NCBI RefSeq assembly: GCF_039962115.1
Contig: NZ_JAMPKJ010000052.1
Location: 1 to 40,732, forward strand
Reading direction: 5' to 3'
DNA length: 40,732 bases
From: Funiculus sociatus GB2-C1
GTDB taxonomy: Bacteria > Cyanobacteriota > Cyanobacteriia > Cyanobacteriales > FACHB-T130
Below, piece by piece: positions 8,211 through 16,507 of this stretch (position 1 is the stretch's first letter; the number at the start of each line of letters is the position of its first letter). Under the pieces are notes generated by a model, which saw nothing but the letters and a program-made list of their open reading frames with translations, ran no database searches and was not told where the DNA came from. The translations under genes and the position numbers were made by a program.

Positions 8211-8610
8211 TGCTAATCGGATATATTAAAATCTCTTACCCAAAAACTAACATATTCTTGGCTATTTTCATCCCTCATTTATTAACATTCAATATTTGTA
8301 TGGTATGGTAATGAAAATGAATGAGGAACGATAGCTGATGACCCAACAAACACAAACCAATATGGTGAGGGATGGTATCAAAATTCGCATTGCCTGGAAT
8401 TGTTACTAAATATACCTATTAATCTATTCTTAATTTTTAGTTCAAACATTCTTAACTAAATTTTACTGTGAGGGATTTTTTTAAGACATAGCCTCAGCTA
8501 TCCTTCAATCATGGTTTGATAAGGTTTGAAATTGGTATTAGCAAACCCTCTGACAGAAGATGATTCAAAGCCTACAGATCAACTCCTGCTAGTTTACTAG
8601 GGAAAATCTC
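8211..8610. other. AT-rich spacer upstream of the glycosyltransferase
   Basis: No full gene is seen. A short frame from ATG 8338 (MTQQTQTNMVRDGIKIRIAW) ends after 23 codons and may be the stump of a deleted gene. AGGGAAA lies about eight bases before the glycosyltransferase ATG. No clear promoter could be picked out. Confidence 0.4.
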
Positions 8611-9828
8611 ATGACTCACTTTGGTATTATCTGTCCGGCAGAAACTGGCCATCTCAACACGATGCTCCCGTTAGGTCGCGAACTGCAACGGCGTGGTCAT
8701 CGCGTTACTCTTTTCGGATTACTCGACGCTCAACCAAAAACAGTAGCAGCAGGATTGGATTTCTGGGCAATTGGAGAGGCAGAATTTCCAGCAGGAGCAT
8801 TGCCCCAAGCCTTTGCCCAGCTAGGAAAACTTAGCGGGTTAGCTGCCCTGCGATATACTATCAATTTGCTGAAGCAGGGGGCGGATGTAATTCTCCGAGA
8901 TGCCCCGCAAGCCATTAAAGAAACTAATGTAGAGGCACTACTAGTAGACCAATCTTCACCAGAGGGAGGGACTGTTGCAGACTTCCTAGAGATTCCCTTC
9001 ATTACCGTATGCAGTGCTGTGGTGCTAAATCGAGAGGAAACTGTTCCCCCCTTTAACACCCCCTGGAGTTACAATCCTGTCTGGTGGGCACGTCTGCGAA
9101 ATCGCATGGCTTACTCTTTACTCAGTCGGATCACAAAACCCATCCGAGAGTTGATAAATGACTATCGCAAAGAATGGAAGTTACCTCTGCATTCTCATCC
9201 CAATCAACTCTATTCCCAACTGGCTCAGTTAAGTCAACAGCCGGCGGAATTGGAATTTCCTCGCACTACTTTGCCCAAATGCTTCCATTTCACCGGGCCT
9301 TACCATAACTCAACGGGACGGAAGTCTGTGCTTTTCCCCTATGAGAAATTAACAGGGCAACCGTTGATTTACGCTTCGATGGGAACCTTACAAAATCGTC
9401 AGCAGGAGATTTTCCAGCGAATTGCTGAGGCGTGTGTAGGGTTGGATGCTCAGTTGGTGATTTCTCTGGGTGGTTCAGGTAGTCCGGAATCTCTACCAGA
9501 ATTGCCCGGTTCACCTCTAATTGTAAGTTATGCACCTCAACTAGAACTGCTTCAAAAAGCGACGCTCACCATTACTCATGCAGGGATAAATACCACTCTG
9601 GAATCCCTCACCAATGGGGTGCCAATGGTAGCGATTCCGATTGCCAATGACCAACCTGGAATTGCCGCACGTATAGCTTGGACAGGAGCAGGAGAGGTTG
9701 TGCCCCGATCCGGATTGACTGTTCCCAAGCTTCGAGATGCCATACAACGGGTACTGACTGAAGAATCTTACAAAAACAATGCAACCAGATTACAAGATGC
9801 GATCGCTAGTGTAGGAGGAGTGCATTGA
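8611..9828 (+). CDS. MGT/UGT-type glycosyltransferase, shortened by an in-frame stop
   Basis: This is a GT-B glycosyltransferase of 405 residues, similar to the MGT/zeaxanthin-glucosyltransferase group. The N-terminus MTHFGIICPAETGHLNTMLP is the acceptor-side Rossmann start. The donor signature THAGINTTLESLTNGVPMVA with IPIANDQPGIAARI lies near residues 325-360. The frame stops at TGA 9826-9828 but continues in the same phase for 21 sense codons to TAA 9892-9894, reading AADIIEQVISMGKPVLAQTQ, a normal end for this family. The missing residues form the last helix that packs on the N-terminal domain. One base change (CGA to TGA) is the likely cause. It probably once added a sugar to the cluster product. 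Confidence 0.85.
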   Translation: MTHFGIICPAETGHLNTMLPLGRELQRRGHRVTLFGLLDAQPKTVAAGLDFWAIGEAEFPAGALPQAFAQLGKLSGLAALRYTINLLKQGADVILRDAPQAIKETNVEALLVDQSSPEGGTVADFLEIPFITVCSAVVLNREETVPPFNTPWSYNPVWWARLRNRMAYSLLSRITKPIRELINDYRKEWKLPLHSHPNQLYSQLAQLSQQPAELEFPRTTLPKCFHFTGPYHNSTGRKSVLFPYEKLTGQPLIYASMGTLQNRQQEIFQRIAEACVGLDAQLVISLGGSGSPESLPELPGSPLIVSYAPQLELLQKATLTITHAGINTTLESLTNGVPMVAIPIANDQPGIAARIAWTGAGEVVPRSGLTVPKLRDAIQRVLTEESYKNNATRLQDAIASVGGVH

Positions 9829-9965
9829 GCCGCCGACATTATAGAACAGGTCATATCTATGGGGAAGCCAGTCTTGGCTCAAACACAACAATAAGCGAGT
9901 TTTTTTGCATACGTGGCGAAACAAGCTCTCTCCGAAAACATTCAACAGGTTCCCACAGCATCACT

Positions 9966-10454
9966 ATGGACTCCCTAAATAGGAAACTTAGTCTAATCGA
10001 GAATCTGTTTGAAATTCTCCACGATCTGAGAGCAATGATTGATGTCAATTTTGCCCGTATCGAAGGACTACTAACACCTGATATTCTCCGACAGGCTCTC
10101 AATTTAGTGCAAAAGGGTCATCCAATGCTTCAAGTCCACCTGATTGAGCTAGCAGATGGCTTGTATTTTGAATCGGAAGGTACACAGGAAATTCCATTGC
10201 GCGTCATAGACAAGCAATATGAGAATCAAGGAATTGAGATTGCTGAAGGCGAGCTGTACCAAAGATTTTCTGGTGGCTTAGCTCCTCTTTGTCGGGTAAA
10301 TTTTCTTCATTCTTCTATCAGTAACAGTGTCAGTGAAATTATTGCAACGCTTCATTACGCTATCACTGATGGGATGTCATGTATGTGTTTTTTCGACGAT
10401 CTCTTGTCCTATTGTCACCAAATTGCTGCTGGATGCTTTGATCTTGCATCTTAG
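9966..10454 (+). pseudogene. Condensation/PapA-like acyltransferase, N-terminal fragment
   Basis: From ATG 9966 the frame gives 162 residues starting MDSLNRKLSLIENLFEILHD. The segment LRQALNLVQKGHPMLQVHLI is typical of the first half of condensation-fold acyltransferases, as is ATLHYAITDGMSCMCFFDD. The active site HHxxxDG reads HYAITDG, so the second, catalytic His is replaced by Tyr. The protein ends about 40 residues after the motif, whereas members have 400-450 residues; the C-terminal half is absent downstream. It was probably an O-acyltransferase acting with the neighbouring glycosyltransferase on a lipid product. It is almost certainly inactive. Confidence 0.75.
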
Positions 10455-11004
10455 TAGTGCTATTTTTCACGGGCTGCTCACTTTGGCAATGAGGGTACTT
10501 CATAGGCAGAATCCACGCACTATGACTATTTTAGCAACCATCCTTTAGAAGACCAGTGCCTTCTGACCTAAACGCTTACGAGTAAGTAAGTAAATGAGCA
10601 CAATTAAAAAGTTTTGTAACTATCTGCATAATTCTGACCTAAACACTGACGAGTAAGTAAGTAAATGAGCACAATTGAACGGAAGGTGGGCATTACTTAT
10701 TCAAAATCCTGTAGTTAAACTCCAGAGAGAATAATGGACAATTTCCAGTCTACAAATACGCTGTGTTTATTTATGTCAATCTACCTAACAACGCTCAACT
10801 TTATCTATCCCAAAAGTGTATGAATTACTCTAGCTTACACCCATGAAGAATATAGAAAGAAAGCTTGCAAGCTAAACGCCTATTCTGCAATCGGTAGGGA
10901 TAAAAGCACATAATCATATTTTTATCAATGTGTAACCCCTATTTTAGAACATCACGAATTTGGGCAACAGAGCCCGAACAAAAAATGTAGTAGCGAGTTG
11001 ATGT
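10455..11004. other. Intergenic region upstream of the regulator
   Basis: Nothing here codes for a recognisable protein, and no remainder of the truncated acyltransferase is found. The main content is a pair of 45-base direct repeats (listed separately). The last 300 bases before the regulator are AT-rich with no obvious sigma-70 boxes and no strong ribosome-binding site before ATG 11005. Confidence 0.5.
10561..10676 (+). repeat. 45-base direct repeat pair
   Basis: Units 10561-10605 and 10632-10676 match at 43 of 45 positions. Both contain TTCTGACCTAAAC, a GTAAGTAAGTAA run and ATGAGCACAATT. The period is 71 bases. The pair lies about 330 bases upstream of the PAS-AraC gene and could be a regulator site or the product of a small duplication. 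Confidence 0.8.
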
Positions 11005-11856
11005 ATGACTTTTAATCAGAGCATTCCAGAGTCAAGCAATCTTCAGTTTACACCGCAACCGGAAGAGGAGTTACAGCTTATTAAGTTTCTAATGGAGCGT
11101 GTTACAGATGCTGTTTTCTGTGTAGCTCCAGACACACATCTGCTGTACGTTAATCAGTCAGCCTGCACAATGCTCGGGTATTCTCGTGAGGAATTGCTCT
11201 CCCTAACTATGGATGACATAGACCCAGACTTTTTACTAAAAGTTCGGTCAAATCACTGGAAAACTATTAAGCAGCAAGGCTCCTTCATTTTTGAATCTCA
11301 ACATCGGACTAAGGACGGCTGGAGCTTTCCGGTGGAAATCACCGTTACCTACGAGGAATATCATAGCAGGGAGTATAACTGTATTTTTGCTCGCGCTCTT
11401 ACCCAACGCAAGCAGGTAGAGGTAACTTTACAGAAAGCCAATAAAGCAGTAGAGTCTAGGCTGGAAGAGCGTACAGCTTTAGAGGAAGCGCTGCGGCAGA
11501 GCAAAGTCGAATTTGGCACTTTCCCCCATCTGAATGAAGTCTTTCACTTCATCGAAGCCAATTATCACCAACCGATTACCCTAAGCGATGTGGCGCAGGC
11601 AGTGGGTTACTCCCCGGCTTACTTAACTGATCTAGTGCGCCGACAGACGGGACAGACGGTGTACCGCTGGATTATCAAGCGCCGTATGGCAGAGGCTCAT
11701 CGCTTACTTCTTATGACTAGTCAGTCGGTGCAACAGATCGCTGAGGCAGTAGGTTATCTCGACCATGGTCATTTCATCCGACAGTTTCGCCGATTCAATA
11801 GCATGACTCCGCAAGCATGGAGAAAGGCTTATCTAAGTAACCTGACTTCGGGTTAA
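11005..11856 (+). CDS. PAS-domain AraC-family transcriptional regulator
   Basis: This 283-residue protein has a PAS domain at about residues 28-135 (FLMERVTDAVFCVAPDTHLL, GYSREELLSLTMDDI, RTKDGWSFPVEITVTYEEY), a short coiled coil (about 137-168, EVTLQKANKAVESRLEERTA) and an AraC DNA-binding region (about 175-278) with two helix-turn-helix units: ITLSDVAQAVGYSPAYLTDL and SVQQIAEAVGYLDHGHFIRQ. PAS-AraC proteins couple a bound ligand or redox signal to transcription. It is the only apparently complete regulator near the cluster, though an IS5 relic and 860 bases of non-coding DNA separate them. Its last base pairs abut the IS5 relic. Confidence 0.88.
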   Translation: MTFNQSIPESSNLQFTPQPEEELQLIKFLMERVTDAVFCVAPDTHLLYVNQSACTMLGYSREELLSLTMDDIDPDFLLKVRSNHWKTIKQQGSFIFESQHRTKDGWSFPVEITVTYEEYHSREYNCIFARALTQRKQVEVTLQKANKAVESRLEERTALEEALRQSKVEFGTFPHLNEVFHFIEANYHQPITLSDVAQAVGYSPAYLTDLVRRQTGQTVYRWIIKRRMAEAHRLLLMTSQSVQQIAEAVGYLDHGHFIRQFRRFNSMTPQAWRKAYLSNLTSG

Positions 11857-12618
11857 GCTAAACTTTTGCAACGTTCCATCCAAGCATTTGAGTCCTCAAT
11901 GACCCATCGAGTTGCGACTACTACAAATCCCGTTTTCCCAAGTGCTGCTTTTTCGGCTTTTGCCGGTTTGAGTGGCAGTTCAAATCGGATCTTGGTCATG
12001 ATCTGGGGGTAGAGGTCTTGCAAAGCTGCCGTCACCACCTCTGGATGATAGCCATTGTCCAGCAGAATGGTGATATAAGAGGATATTGACTTGTTTGGCG
12101 CGAAAGTAGTCGAGATTGTGGCTCAACATCTCGGATTTTGCCTTGGTCATCGGAGACATTGGCTTTCGTGCAGTGGGTAAAAAACAAAAAGCCCAGCGTA
12201 TCAACGGCGAGATGTCGTTTGATGCCGTTGGTACATTTGTAAAAGCAAAAGCCTTTGGACTCAACACTGGCATTGCAGGTATTCTTCACGGCTTGCGAGT
12301 CAATCATCAGCAACGTTGTCCACTTGGCTTTTTTTTGACTTGTTCACGCACTTGTCCATGTAAGACGGTCATTAGTACCAGAAAAGCTCCTGCATCCCGC
12401 CACTGCTTGTAGTGCCAATAGACGGTTGAGTAGGGCGGCAAATCTTTGGGTAAATCTTGCCAATTACAGCCATTCTTAAGTTGATAGAATATGCCATCCA
12501 ACAGCTCTCGTTTCGTCCAACCACAGGGTCTTGTCTGCTTCTTCACCAGCAATATCTGGGGCAGGAGGGGTTCAAGAATTTCCCATTCTTCGTCGGTGAG
12601 ACTGCTGGAGTACGGCAT
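11853..12618 (-). pseudogene. IS5-family transposase, frameshifted and 3'-truncated
   Basis: The start, MPYSSSLTDEEWEILEPLLP, and YSTVYWHYKQWRDAGAF are the DUF4096 N-terminus of IS5/ISL2-type transposases. After a shift near 12310 the second part reads LMIDSQAVKNTCNASVESKG with the first catalytic Asp. Another shift at 12030-12130 precedes VVTAALQDLYPQIMTKIRFE and RWVIEDSNAWMERCKSL with the final Glu. It ends at KSLA, where complete members continue to KNFERTL or similar, so the 3' end and the terminal repeat on that side are gone. Its last bases overlap the stop of the PAS-AraC gene. Confidence 0.85.
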
Positions 12619-13481
12619 GGTGAGTAGGATATGGCTTTTGCGCTACCTTAAGTCAACGGGGTGAGAGATATCAAATGGGTTCTATAAAGATGTGTGAGGC
12701 AGCTAGGGTAAAGCGATCAAGCCGTGAGCGCTAAATAGGGTTGGCTAAGTTCGAGTAATCAACCTGAAACGGGTGAGTTTCTTTCCTGTCGATAGCGCTA
12801 AGGAAAGTGAATTCTCTTACCCAAGTGTTAAATTTTCTATTCCAATCAAAAACGAAATAATGTTCAATTATTCCGAAATATTGTTCCTGGTAATTGTGTT
12901 TTATATTTCCTAAGCTTGTTTTTAGCAAGATAGCTAAAAGTTGGTGTTGCACAAATAAAAATATGAACCTGTGTTTCACGGGACAAAGTGTTGTTCTGAA
13001 TCATAAAGCTATCAGTAACTCCTTCTCAATTTGATAATGGGACTTAGACATTTTCTAGCCTCTTAATGGGCCGAAAAGCATTCTGGGCAAGGAAAAGAGG
13101 TTGATGACCTCAAAACGCCTGAAATCCTTGTCAATACTAGCTTTATTCCCGTTTGAGCCAAAAGTCTTTCTAGTTTTAAATTTGAAGCCATTTTTGCTTC
13201 ATTTTTTGTCTCAGTCCCGATAAGTTCTACCTTGGTGGGCACTGATATAAGTTCCCGCAGTTGGCTCGCTAGTTCTATTTACGTGCAATAAGTTGCTGAT
13301 GACAATGCAAGATACTTAATACACTTATTACCTAATAGGGCCATTCTTTCAAAAGTTCCGTTGACCAAATACAGATTGATTATTTATAGCTAAAACGATT
13401 AATGCAACAATTGCTTAATACAACTTGGGCTAGAAGAAAGAGTTTTTATTCTATCCTGCTACCCTCCGTAGAACTTCAAAT
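12619..13481. other. Long AT-rich intergenic region before the biosynthetic cluster
   Basis: No gene is supported. A GTG-started frame on the minus strand (12731-12979) has no ribosome-binding site or family features. A TTGACC box at about 13360, followed 17 bases later by TTATAG, could be the promoter of the 13482 gene, but it is weak. The region may hold the main cluster promoter. Confidence 0.4.
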
Positions 13482-14030
13482 ATGACTATTTTTGTTGTGA
13501 AAAACTATCCTATACCTCAACATACAGTTGTTAGTATTGACGAAACTTTAGCACAATTGCAAAGCGATGTAGCCGATCTATTTAAGTACCAAGAGAAGCT
13601 AAGTGAACTGAAAAAGAAGCAAATTCAGGAAAATTTAAAGATCGAGGTGGCTGAAGGAATTCAAGAGCTAGCATCTCTGGCTGATAGTATCAACACTTTA
13701 TCTAGTCAGTTAGAGGCTAAAATGCTCAACTTTAAGAGAGTTGCCATCGAAACTAACAAGGCTTACCGCGCTATCCATCTGGATGCAAACTTGAAGGCTA
13801 CGGGTATAGAACAACCGGGATTTCAGGGCTGGAAGCCTCTTAGTATCTGGCAACTTCATCATTCAGCTGTGCCTGCTGTAGTAGAAGGAAAAATGGGGTT
13901 TATCTTGACGGCAAGAACTGTGAACTTGTCCGAGGTAAACACAGAAAGAGACGCCCAAAGACGAGCAGAAGCAGCAGAAGAGCGCAGAAAAGCATTTGAA
14001 CATTGGCTAGCAGAACGGCGGCAGTTCTAA
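13482..14030 (+). CDS. Coiled-coil protein of unknown function at the head of the cluster
   Basis: This 182-residue protein is not recognised. Residues about 20-95 are predicted helical with heptad-like Leu spacing (ETLAQLQSDVADLFKYQEKL, ADSINTLSSQLEAKM). The middle part (GIEQPGFQGWKPLSIWQLHH) is more globular, and the C-terminus is a highly charged helix (ERDAQRRAEAAEERRKAFEH). There is no signal peptide or membrane segment. It is co-directional with FAAL and 190 bases upstream of it, so it may be part of the operon, for instance as a scaffold or regulator. That role is speculation from position. Confidence 0.7.
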   Translation: MTIFVVKNYPIPQHTVVSIDETLAQLQSDVADLFKYQEKLSELKKKQIQENLKIEVAEGIQELASLADSINTLSSQLEAKMLNFKRVAIETNKAYRAIHLDANLKATGIEQPGFQGWKPLSIWQLHHSAVPAVVEGKMGFILTARTVNLSEVNTERDAQRRAEAAEERRKAFEHWLAERRQF

Positions 14031-14220
14031 GAGCGACCGTCCTGACTTCTGAGAAGTTGATTGAAAAGCTTGCGAATGCTTTTAGGTAGCTTACTGACAG
14101 GTTAAGTCTGCGACCTAATTAATAAAGCTGATTGAAACACTGAATCTGAACTTTTTAAACCCCCTGTGAGTAGCTGAAGATGATTTTTTTCTTGAGACTC
14201 AAATTTATAGGAAAGAGCAA

Positions 14221-16083
14221 ATGATCGACTCTCCCAAGAATTTTAATTTTTCCAATCTAGTTAAATGCCTGCGCTACAGAGCTCTAGATCAACCTGACAA
14301 AATTGCTTTTACCTTTTTGCAGGACGAAGAAACCGAAGAAGCCAATTTGACTTATCAAGCCTTAGACGAGCAGGCTCGATCCATCGGCGTTATGCTCCAA
14401 AATCTAGGATTAAGCGGAGAGCGAGCGCTGCTGCTTTACCCACAGGGTTTGGAATTTACTGCCGCGTTTTTTGGGTGTCTTTACGCTGGAGTTGTTGCTG
14501 TCCCTGCTTATCCCCCCCGGTCTAATCAATCCTTGTTCCGTCTTCAAGCGATTATGGCAGATGCACAGGCAGCGATCGCGCTCACCACCACAAGTGCGCT
14601 GTCCAATGTAGAGCGACAGTTCACCCAGGCTCCGGATCTACAAGCTCTGCGCTTGTTAGCCACCGACGACATTCCTATCGATTTAGCACAAGTATGGCAG
14701 GAACCAGCGTTGAGCAAGGACACGTTGGCGTTTCTCCAGTACACGTCGGGTTCTACAGGCAAACCTAAGGGGGTAATGATCACTCATAACAATTTGCTGC
14801 ACAATTCGGAGTACATTAAGCAAGCATTTGAGCTCACATCGGACAGCGTGTCCGTATCGTGGTTACCCAGCTTCCATGATATGGGACTCATAGATGCGAT
14901 TATTCAACCCTTGTATACAGATTTTCTGAGTGTCCTGATGCCGCCAGTATACTTTCTTCAACGACCAATTCGGTGGCTTCAGGCGATTTCACACTACAGG
15001 GCGACCCATTGCGGCGGACCTAACTTTGCCTACGATCTATGTGTTCGCAAAATTACACCCGAACAACGGGAGACTCTTGACCTGAGTAGCTGGTATAGCG
15101 CTTATAACGGTGCTGAGCCAGTTCGCCGAGAGACCCTAGAGCGGTTTGCACGCACTTTCGCTGATTGTGGTTTCCAGACCAAGTTCTTCTATCCCTGTTA
15201 CGGGATGGCTGAAACCACCCTGATGGTTTCGGGCGGTAGCGTGAAAGATGAGCCGGTTCACTGTACGGTTCAGGCAGATACTCTGGAACAAAATCGGGTC
15301 TTGGAGACATCTGACGATGCTCAGAATGTTAGGCATCTAGTAGGGTGTGGGAAAGCGATTCTGGATACGAAGATTGTCATTGCTGACCCAGAATTGCTGA
15401 CGCAGTGTGTTCCTGACCAAGTGGGAGAAATTTGGGTATCAGGTTTGAGCGTGGCTCAAGGTTATTGGAACCGACAAGAGGAGACAGAAAAGACTTTCAA
15501 TGCCTATCTAGCAAATTCGGGCGAGGGACCGTTTCTGCGTACTGGTGACCTGGGATTTTTGAAAGACGGAGAACTATTTGTCACTGGTCGTCTCAAGGAT
15601 CTAATTATCATCGGGGGTCGCAACCACTATCCTCAGGACATTGAATTAACAGTGGAACAGAGCCACCCAGCTCTTCGGTCAGGCTGTGGTGCAGCTTTTG
15701 CGATTGAGGTGGACGGTATTGAACGACTGGTGATCATACAAGAGGTAGAGCGTCAATACCTCCGGCATCTAAATGTTGATGAGGTGGTTAAAATAATCCG
15801 TCAGGTGGTGGCGGAACAGCACGAACTCCAAGCCTGTGCTGTAGTACTACTCAAGACCGGGAACATTCCGAAGACTTCCAGTGGTAAGATTCAACGCCAT
15901 GCCTGTAAAGCAGGGTTTCTAGCTCAAAGCCTAAGCGTAGTAGGGCAGTGGTCTCAGCAGCTAAAAAAAATCAAATCGCCTCATGTTTCAGCGTTATTCA
16001 CAGCCAGCCCAACCCCACAGCAGAATCCAAACTTATTTGTAAGCAGCAACGCAGGAGAAGTCACGAATGTCGCCCCTCTCTAA
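14221..16083 (+). CDS. Fatty acyl-AMP ligase (FAAL), cluster-starting enzyme
   Basis: At 620 residues this is an ANL-superfamily enzyme. It activates a fatty acid as acyl-AMP and passes it to an acyl carrier protein. The ATP-binding motif LQYTSGSTGKPKGVM is near residues 176-190, followed by the FAAL-typical SVSWLPSFHDMGLIDAI, the A5-like YGMAETTLMVSGG and the hinge RTGDLGFLKDGELFVTGRLK. The lack of CoA use is family knowledge, not visible directly. AGGAAAG lies seven bases before the ATG. A stand-alone ACP follows 132 bases downstream, the usual FAAL-ACP pair that feeds cyanobacterial lipopeptide and polyketide assembly lines. Chain length cannot be predicted. Confidence 0.93.
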   Translation: MIDSPKNFNFSNLVKCLRYRALDQPDKIAFTFLQDEETEEANLTYQALDEQARSIGVMLQNLGLSGERALLLYPQGLEFTAAFFGCLYAGVVAVPAYPPRSNQSLFRLQAIMADAQAAIALTTTSALSNVERQFTQAPDLQALRLLATDDIPIDLAQVWQEPALSKDTLAFLQYTSGSTGKPKGVMITHNNLLHNSEYIKQAFELTSDSVSVSWLPSFHDMGLIDAIIQPLYTDFLSVLMPPVYFLQRPIRWLQAISHYRATHCGGPNFAYDLCVRKITPEQRETLDLSSWYSAYNGAEPVRRETLERFARTFADCGFQTKFFYPCYGMAETTLMVSGGSVKDEPVHCTVQADTLEQNRVLETSDDAQNVRHLVGCGKAILDTKIVIADPELLTQCVPDQVGEIWVSGLSVAQGYWNRQEETEKTFNAYLANSGEGPFLRTGDLGFLKDGELFVTGRLKDLIIIGGRNHYPQDIELTVEQSHPALRSGCGAAFAIEVDGIERLVIIQEVERQYLRHLNVDEVVKIIRQVVAEQHELQACAVVLLKTGNIPKTSSGKIQRHACKAGFLAQSLSVVGQWSQQLKKIKSPHVSALFTASPTPQQNPNLFVSSNAGEVTNVAPL

Positions 16084-16215
16084 ATTAGACAACCAAACAC
16101 AATTGCGCCAATTAGATATGAGACTCTAAGAAGCGAAAAACAGTCAGTTCTGTACCTTATCCAATAGGAAAGGTTTTGACGAACCAACGACTTTGCACAA
16201 TAAGGAAAGGAGTCT

Positions 16216-16506
16216 ATGAGCGCAGAAGACATTCAAGCCTGGTTAATCTCTAAGATATCTGAGGAGTTCGAGTTAGACCCTGATGGGATAGACATCTACG
16301 AACCCTTTGCCTGCTACGGTTTAACTTCGATGACGGCAGTAAGCCTTTCCGGTGACTTAGAAAATTGGCTTCAAATTAAACTGTCTCCTACATTGACATG
16401 GGACTACCCAACTATTGAGACTCTTGCCCAGTATTTGGATGGCAAAGTCAATGTCTCAGTTTTGAATCCAAAACTCAAGGTTAATGTCAACAGGGGGCGG
16501 TGGTGA
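16216..16506 (+). CDS. Stand-alone acyl carrier protein, partner of FAAL
   Basis: This 96-residue carrier has the phosphopantetheine site YGLTSMTAVSLSGDLE with Ser38; the usual GLDS has become GLTS, as in some FAAL-linked carriers. The rest (PTLTWDYPTIETLAQYLDG) is a normal four-helix ACP. GGAAAGGAG lies a few bases before ATG 16216. Its stop is one base before the PKS start (TGAAATG), so the two should be translated together. It should hold the fatty acyl group for KS1. Confidence 0.92.
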   Translation: MSAEDIQAWLISKISEEFELDPDGIDIYEPFACYGLTSMTAVSLSGDLENWLQIKLSPTLTWDYPTIETLAQYLDGKVNVSVLNPKLKVNVNRGRW

Positions 16507-16507
16507 A

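Noticed and set aside
10561-10676. CRISPR array
   Set aside because: Only two repeat units; 45-base repeats with 26-base spacing and no cas genes do not fit an array.
12731-12979. 82-codon minus-strand frame in the long intergenic region
   Set aside because: GTG start without a ribosome-binding site, no recognisable domain and AT-rich composition like the surrounding spacer.
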